From Stenogyne calaminthoides (taxonomy: Eukaryota; Streptophyta; Magnoliopsida; Lamiales; Lamiaceae): DNA of 64,000 nucleotides. Of the stretch, positions 58,329 to 64,000 are shown piece by piece (the first letter of the stretch is position 1; each line of letters opens with the position of its first letter). The DNA is taken from contig JBBCBC010000017.1 of assembly GCA_037126765.1 (NCBI GenBank), forward strand, positions 20,823,916-20,887,915. The letters are read 5' to 3'. The notes under the pieces are model-generated. The model made no database searches and had not been told where the DNA came from. It was given only the letters and a program-made list of their open reading frames with translations. A program made the translations under genes and the position numbers.

Positions 58329-58962
58329 TGTTGTACCCGGTTTGATTACCGACGAACAAACAAACAATTTGATAAGGCTCCGATCAATATAGTAGCGAAA
58401 ACAATAAATAACACACGATTTGATTACCCAGTTCATCTGTGAAATAGACTACGTCTGGGGGCACCAAGTCAGGATATTTTACTGTATAATTTCTGCCTAG
58501 GATACTAAGATTTTGATCCTCTACAATGTAAAATGCAAGTTATATTTATTGACACAGATCTAGGGTTACAATCTTCGTGGGCTTCTTCTCGTGGACCAAC
58601 CTAGGGTTTCAGCCGCCAGGCTTGGATTCCCTTTCTTGTCCCGCAAGTCGCGCTCACAGATACACTTACCCTGGTTATGTTCCGAGAAATCCGCCTCACT
58701 AACTACCCGAATCTTTTCCATGTTTATCTTCAACTGAACTCGAGACCTAATCGGTCCCGACTTCCGGGTTCTTCCAAGCGCGACCTCTTTGCTATACCAA
58801 GCCGCCCCCGCGACCTATGTAGCCTCCCGAACTTCCAGCGACTTACCGACCTTCCGAAGTCGCTTCACGTCTTGCTCTAGCTGGATGGAGTCGGATGATA
58901 AGCTAACCATAAGACGGTCTAATCTCGGCCCTCCTCAGGACGGGTTATTTCCCCTTGCAACA
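58329..58962 (-). repeat. Tat element 5' LTR (634 bp)
   Basis: TGTTGTACCCGGTTTG...CCCCTTGCAACA. It pairs with 46878-47519. Confidence 0.93.
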
Positions 58963-59402
58963 AACCGAGACACCCGTAGACACATATAGTAGAAATACAT
59001 CAAACGGTTTCTCGGATGGGTATACCAATACCCTCTAAGGTATTTGTGCATCTATCATGAGATACCTAGTATCTCATAGTAAGTGAGATCTTACTACACT
59101 CTCTAAGAGTATGATGCAGATCGCACACCAATCTCCATTGTATCATCAATATCCCATTCTTGATGATCCTTGATAGGGGCTATTTGAGAATCATGCTTAA
59201 GTCATCCGAGTTCTCACAACCTTAATGACTGCAATGACTCATGGGAACACTTGCATGAATAAAAGCAAACAATCAAACATGATATTCAAACAAGTGTATT
59301 GCCATACATTAATATTAAATGAACTATAATATTAAATCAAACTGAATATCATCGAGTATTATGTCCTTACAATAGATTGTCTCTAGGACACTAACACTAA
59401 CA

Positions 59403-60276
59403 GGCCGGGACTTGGCGAGGCGGCACGCACGGGCGTGTGCACAGGCGCTCGTGGAAACTGGCATGGCCAGGCGGAAGTGGACACGCACAGGAATGCACGT
59501 GGGCGGGCGGGCGAGGAAGCAGGTGAGGTGAGATGCACGCGGGCGGGCGCTGGGCATGCGCGGAAGTAGGCGAGACGGGACGCACGCGGGCGGGAGCTAG
59601 CGGCTGGCGGCGCGCGGGCGCACGCTGCAGCACGCATAGATAGGCATGCGCGGATCCGTCTGTGCAATGCATCTCGCAAAGCTCCTGCAGCTGGGCGATG
59701 GGTGCGGGATGACCGATCCAGACGCGGGTGTGTGCCTTGGCGCATGCGGGTACGCGTTCTGGGCCGTGAGCTACCCGTTGCTGGACGTCGTCTCAAACCT
59801 TGACGGAGGACGTTTTAAAGAATTTATTGCGGTCGAGTGGAAGCTTTTTGAGATGAACGATGAAGGTTATGAAGACGATTTCTCAAGATCAAGACATGAC
59901 AAAAATTAACCGTGACAATTGGATATATGTGTCAAATGTGTTTAATTTTTTGTTTTGATGTTTGCTTTATTTTTCATGCTTATTTAATTTTATTTGAATA
60001 TGCGTTGCATGAGAAATTATTTTGAAAAATCTCACTTTCGAAAATTTCTAAGTATGTTTTGAAAATAATTAATTGACAATTTTATTTCGGATACTAAAAT
60101 TGAATTAACTTTGACTTCCATGATTTATTTATTTGTGAATTCTTTTGGAGAAGTTCCCCCTACGGGATGACCAAAAGATAGCTTTCACATGAATAAATTT
60201 CATAGGATGATTGTGAATTATTATTAGTGGCGACGATGACCCTCCCCACGAGGCTCGTTCAAAACAAAATAATAAT
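59403..60276. other. Region between Copia-2 LTR and Copia-1 RT, with a very GC-rich island
   Basis: 59403-59700 is strongly GC-rich with 'GCACGCGGGCGGG' repeats. It gives several Arg/Ala/Pro-rich spurious frames on the minus strand. 59640-59909 (+) has an 87-codon open frame without recognised domains. 59920-60276 is AT-rich. It may be leader of a retroelement; no boundaries were found. Confidence 0.4.
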
Positions 60277-61346
60277 TCTTTTTACGGTTTTGATCAAAAT
60301 GAATTCGAGAGCTGTGTGTATAGAAAGCTTGTCGGAACTGCCTTGGTATTCTTAGTACTATACATGGACGACATTCTGCTCATCGGAGATGATGTAAAGG
60401 TGTTGTCGGACGTGAGAGCATGGCTGTCAAAATATTTTGATATGAAGGACTTAGGGGAGGCCGGTCACATCCTTGGGATCGAAATCACTCGAGATCGGAA
60501 GAAAAGGATGATAGGCTTATCGCAAGCTTCATACATAGATATTGTCTTGAATCGATTCAACATGCAAGATTCCAAGAAAGGTTTTGTACCCTCTAGACAT
60601 GGAATCCATCTATCCAAAGATATGTGCCCTAAGACACAAGAGGAGATAGATGACATGAAAGGCGTTCCCTATGCTTCGGCTGTCGGAAGCCTTATGTATG
60701 CAATGTTGTGCACGAGACCAGATATCTGCTTTGCCGTTGGCATGGTAGTAAGATATCAGAGTAACCCAGGGAAGGAACATTGGACTGCAGTTAAAAACAT
60801 TCTGAAGTATCTGAAGAGAAATCAGAATAGAATGCTGGTTTATTAATCAGACAGTCTGATTCCCGTCAGTTACACGGACTCAAATTTCCAATCAGACTTA
60901 GATTCCAGAAAATCTACCTCGGGTAGTGTGTTTTGCATGGGGGGAGGAGCCATGACATGGAGAAGCGTTAAGCAGAAATGCATCGCAGATTCTACCATGT
61001 AAGCCGAATATGTAGCTGTTTGTGAAGCAGCGAAAGAAGTGGTTTGACTCAAGAACTTCCTAGTGGACTTGGAAGTAGTTTCGGATTTGCCCAGCACCAT
61101 CACAATTTACTGTGATAATACCGGAGCAGTTGCAACTTCAAGGGAACCAAGAGCCCACAAGCCAGCAAACACATTGAAAGGAAATACCATCTTATACGAG
61201 AAATCCTTAAGAGAGGAGATATAGAGGTGGCAAAGATCGCGTCGAAAGACAACCTAGCAGATCCATTCACAAAGGGTCTGCCTCAGAATACATTCGAGAG
61301 ACATGTGGAAGGAATGGGTGTCAAGAGCGTTGCAAATCTGCTTTGA
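60277..61346 (+). pseudogene. Copia-1 reverse transcriptase (3' half) and RNase H
   Basis: It opens in mid RT (FDQNEFESCVYRKLVG) and has the active site YMDD (LVLYMDDILLIG, 60358-60393), then MKDLGEAGHILGIEI, SAVGSLMYAMLCTRPDICFA and HWTAVKNILKYLK. After TAA at 60844 the RNase H follows: VSYTDSNFQSDLDSRKSTSG, AEYVAVCEAAKEVV, YCDNTGAVA, then NLADPFTKGLPQ. Further stops lie at 61001 and 61046. It ends at TGA about 61343, followed by PPT and LTR D. The gag-integrase part of this plus-strand element is absent. Confidence 0.92.
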
Positions 61347-61447
61347 GTATAAGTGCGAGAGATATTATTAGGTTCATGTAGGTGACATTAGATGTCACGT
61401 AGAACATGAGATATGTTGTAGAATACTTAAAAGCAGACTTTGAGTAT

Positions 61448-61458
61448 AAGTAGGAGAT
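61448..61458 (+). other. Copia-1 polypurine tract
   Basis: AAGTAGGAGAT directly precedes TGTTGGGGTTATA, as in other plant Copia elements. Confidence 0.7.
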
Positions 61459-62509
61459 TGTTGGGGTTATAATGGAAAGTATGCTTTTACTTTGTATAAT
61501 CAAACTGAATTTCTGTCTTATTTGCTGAAATAAATTATTTATCACTGATGCTTTAAATATGATTGAATGTTACATATATTTACTGCATATGTTCAATAAA
61601 TAGTACGTGTTACATTGTAGTTAATTTAGTGATACCAGATCACAGAAGATTAAATTAACAGTTCCTTGTAACAAAGAACATAATTCACAACCCAGATGGA
61701 AATGAACAATCCATCGTGAAAGGTTGAAGCGTAAGACTCAGATTGGCTTGTCTTGACCAAGAGATTGCACTAGTGCATTATAATGCGTTGAATAGGACCT
61801 ACAGGAGGACAAATTCTTCAGTGCTGAATATAGAAGAATTAGACCTCAGTGGTTCGTTATTTCTTAATCCCCGTCCCTTAAATATGACCGTGTGTAATTA
61901 ATAACTATTGCTTTAACTTATGATGGGTAGAGAATCAATGTGATTCAATACTTTATATCTTGGGCAATATTATTAGTTACATGACGATTGCTAAGATTTA
62001 ATACGGAGAATTGTGTGCAAGTACGTCTTGCTTGATTTGTCCCCTTGGTTGGCTCAGAAGTTTTATCATACCAAATCTTGCAAGTGGAATTTGTTTCCGG
62101 TATGGATAATAATGTTGAGCTGATCTTACTCCAAGGAAAAATATATTAATTAATATGAAGCTATTCAGTGGCTTAAATTAATTAATATACTAGATAATCT
62201 TAAACACGGAAAATAATAACCGGGAGCCATATTAACAGTAATATGGGTTAAGATGGATAGTGCAATATTAATTATGTAGTGAGATTAATTAATATTTATG
62301 GGCTTGAATAATATTGTGGCTCAATATTGATAATTCAAGGTCCATTGGAAGGTCCAATCTTAATTCTCCTAAAGGTCCCTCAAGTAGCCCAAAGATAAAG
62401 TCCAATAACTGAAAAAAGTGATTAAAATAAAATAAATTATTGTTGCCTATTTTTCCTATAATTTTCGAAAATAATTAGGGAAGAAAGAGAAAAGATTTTC
62501 TTGGAAAGA
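61459..62509 (+). repeat. LTR D: 3' LTR of Copia-1, truncated
   Basis: TGTTGGGGTTATAATGGAAAG follows LTR C and LTR B closely up to TTTTCTTGGAAAGA, then unrelated sequence begins. About 800 bp at the 3' end, including the TATA box, are lost. Confidence 0.88.
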
Positions 62510-63734
62510 GTTTTTGGAACACAAATGAGACATCCTTTTCAAGTGGTAGGTCCCGAACGGGTTTTCGTGAGGGCAGAAGTCTAGAGGGGAGGGGTGAATA
62601 GACTTCTGAAAACTTTTGCCTGTGATCAGGTGTGAAAAGCAAGTTCCCTGATCAGAGTGCGTGTGAATCAATTTGGACTGATATCCAACTTACTGATCGC
62701 CTGAGGCCAGATCAGATCGGTGTCTATCAGTTTAATTGATGTGCGGAAGCTAAGTTTTACCCTTGTGTAAAACCAATTTTGTTAAATCAGAATTATGCGT
62801 TATCTATTTTGAATCAGATGACAAAGTGTCAAACTGATCAGATCAGTTGCTTGATGCAAATCTGATCCAGATTCAGAATATGCATGCAATATTTTAACAA
62901 GTAATGTGCAAAGTGTAAAGCAGGTAAATCAGATAATGCACACCATATTTTATAGTGGTTCCGACAACCTGTCCTACGTCCACTCTTCCCTGTCAGCAGG
63001 GACACCAACTTAACCAACTGGACTTAGTTTAATGTGTTAGTCCAACACAGTACAACAGATGTTTCAAGAGTTCTCACTCAACCAATCCCAGAAATCAGAA
63101 ACTAGAAACCCTAGTCTGAAATCTTGCTAAACAAACTTAACCTAACTTTTTTGGTTTGGGTATAAGATTTGTTGTGTTCCAACTGGAAATCTATCCTAGT
63201 ATTTGGGTAGCCTAAAGCTAAAGGATAAGATTTTTGTGCTAAGAACTTTATGGGATGAACACTTAGAATAAATCTTGAGTTGTGTTCTTCGTGCGAAAAT
63301 CTTACTTGAGCTTGAGCTTGATAATAATTTTCGTAACCTTACTATGAAGGTTTGATCCCATATATATATATATACAGGAATTCGAACTAGCCGTTGGAGA
63401 ACAATTTGAAATTCGGTCTATTTAAGGTAGGATTGCAGGCTTGATGTGACGTGCTGCAGGGACGGCATGGCCGAAAGCATGTAAGTTTGTCATTTCTAGC
63501 GGTTTGATTGTGTAGCACCGAATCTCGCATTATCAGCTCCGTGCATATGTGTCTCATTCTCATTGGTTAACAAGTACACTTATTCAGTGTTTGCTTTACC
63601 AACTAAGGTTGACATTCTTCTTGTCTGATTAACTCGTATGATCTGGTGAACCTCCAGTTGTCACCAGAAATGAGCTGACCTGATCAGATAAAACAGATCA
63701 GTCTACCTGATTAAGTCATCTGGTGCAAGTTGTC

Positions 63735-63895
63735 TTAGCTCAACTAGCAGACTCTTCTTCATACTTCTGATGTAGGTCTTCTGGTCTTGATCTTCTGGTA
63801 GTCATCTGATCTTCAGGTCTTCTGAGTCTTCAGCTTCATGTCTTCACCTGATTATCTGACTTGTCTGATCTTCTGATCTTCTGATCTTCTTCAGG
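63735..63895. repeat. Degenerate CTTCTGATCTTCTGATCTTC tandem repeats
   Basis: A pyrimidine-rich stretch with an 8-10 bp period of 'TGATCTTC', clearest at 63868-63893 (three exact units). Confidence 0.8.
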
Positions 63896-63907
63896 ACTTA
63901 ACCTATA

Positions 63908-63931
63908 CATATTGAGTTCCCCCTCAATATG
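63908..63931. other. Perfect 9-bp hairpin with TTCCCC loop
   Basis: CATATTGAG - TTCCCC - CTCAATATG. It may be a transcription or structural signal of the surrounding LTR-like sequence; nothing more can be said. Confidence 0.7.
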
Positions 63932-64000
63932 TGACCTATCTATTACATCAGTTGTTCTATACAATCATTATCAACTGGTCACCTTAAACTGGTATCTAGA

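Larger units (their letters stand above)
46878..58962 (-). mobile_element. Tat-lineage Ty3/gypsy retrotransposon, near full length (12.1 kb), with antisense genes
   Basis: Two matching LTRs, PBS next to the right LTR and PPT next to the left show minus orientation. Pol order is protease, RT, RNase H, a second archaeal-type RNase H, integrase. The second RNase H and the long region after integrase with opposite-strand genes are marks of the Tat (Ogre/Retand/Grande-type) lineage. The target duplication is AACCC/AACCG (46873-46877, 58963-58967), in the LTR of Copia-2. All pol frames carry stops, many of the C-to-T or G-to-A kind, so it is not autonomous now. Confidence 0.93.
45851..59402 (-). 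repeat. Copia-2 5' LTR, split by the Tat gypsy element
   Basis: In plus coordinates it runs from TGTTGGAATTTAGAGGC (45851) to ...GGACACTAACACTAACA (59402); reversed, that is TGTTAGTGTTAGTGTCC...AACA. Subtracting the 12.1-kb insertion leaves about 1.46 kb. Both parts carry sequence typical of one LTR: 45851-46877 and 58963-59402. Confidence 0.85.
62510..64000. mobile_element. Probable LTR-retrotransposon fragment (SIRE/Copia-like wording)
   Basis: 'GTCTAGAGGGGAGGGGTGAA' and 'ATTTTATAGTGGTTCCGACA' with 'ACCTGTCCTACGTCCACT' are phrases I associate with LTRs of plant Copia (SIRE/Maximus) elements. The hairpin at 63908-63931 fits as well. No protein domain, PBS or LTR end is visible before the window stops. 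Confidence 0.4.

Noticed and set aside
58179..58442. 85- and 66-codon frames across the Tat PBS/LTR junction
   Set aside because: They run through LTR, PBS and gag start and have no protein signature.
59324..59796. Arg/Ala/Pro-rich minus-strand frames of 77-137 codons
   Set aside because: Open only because the DNA is GC-rich and repetitive; no domain, start context or conservation signal.

Overview
The window is plant nuclear DNA. It has GT-AG introns, plant-specific gene families, and abundant Stowaway/Harbinger/hAT MITEs and LTR retrotransposons. It looks like a core eudicot. An asterid such as a Lamiales species is plausible from the style of the repeats and genes, but that is only an inference.

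1-28.8 kb is the gene-bearing part. A minus-strand MCA-type (MID1-complementing activity, plant mechanosensitive Ca2+ channel) gene is present as its first two coding exons and runs off the left edge. Next, also on the minus strand, is a three-exon gene for a conserved plant protein with a beta-rich C-terminus; its last exon carries a 1-nt frameshift in a G run (8.1-11.3 kb). A decayed plus-strand transposon-type protein gene lies at 13.2-15.0 kb. A five-exon GDSL esterase/lipase gene (16.8-21.9 kb, minus) is broken twice: a TGA at the glycine of the GDS motif, and a 529-bp hAT-like element in exon 1 with an 8-bp target duplication. Its second intron holds a MITE which itself holds a solo LTR. 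Between genes are MITEs, a ~620-bp tandem array (25.3-27.8 kb), microsatellites and AT-rich filler.

28.8-62.5 kb is a nest of LTR retrotransposons. The base layer is a minus-strand Athila-type Ty3/gypsy element (3' LTR, PPT, ORF1-like gene, integrase, RNase H) cut at 40,923. It contains a solo LTR (31,249-32,545, TSD TCCTC) and, just after the ORF1 start codon, a second solo LTR (33,789-37,337, TSD TATTT). Into that second LTR another LTR of the same family has inserted in the opposite direction (35,228-37,071, TSD CCTTT). At 40,924 a plus-strand Copia of the same LTR family begins; its RT/RNase H and second LTR reappear at 60.3-62.5 kb. Between them sits a truncated minus-strand Copia (integrase, protease, gag, PBS, LTR). 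That Copia's LTR is split by a nearly full-length 12.1-kb Tat-lineage Ty3/gypsy element (46,878-58,962).

The Tat element is the most interesting object. On the strand opposite its gag-pol it carries two tandemly duplicated promoter-ORF-tail units. The first has three clear GT-AG introns, a putative-gypsy-type-transposon domain, a coiled coil and a Glu/Pro-rich repeat. The second is an internally deleted copy. All retrotransposon reading frames have stops or frameshifts. The last 1.5 kb looks like part of another LTR retroelement.
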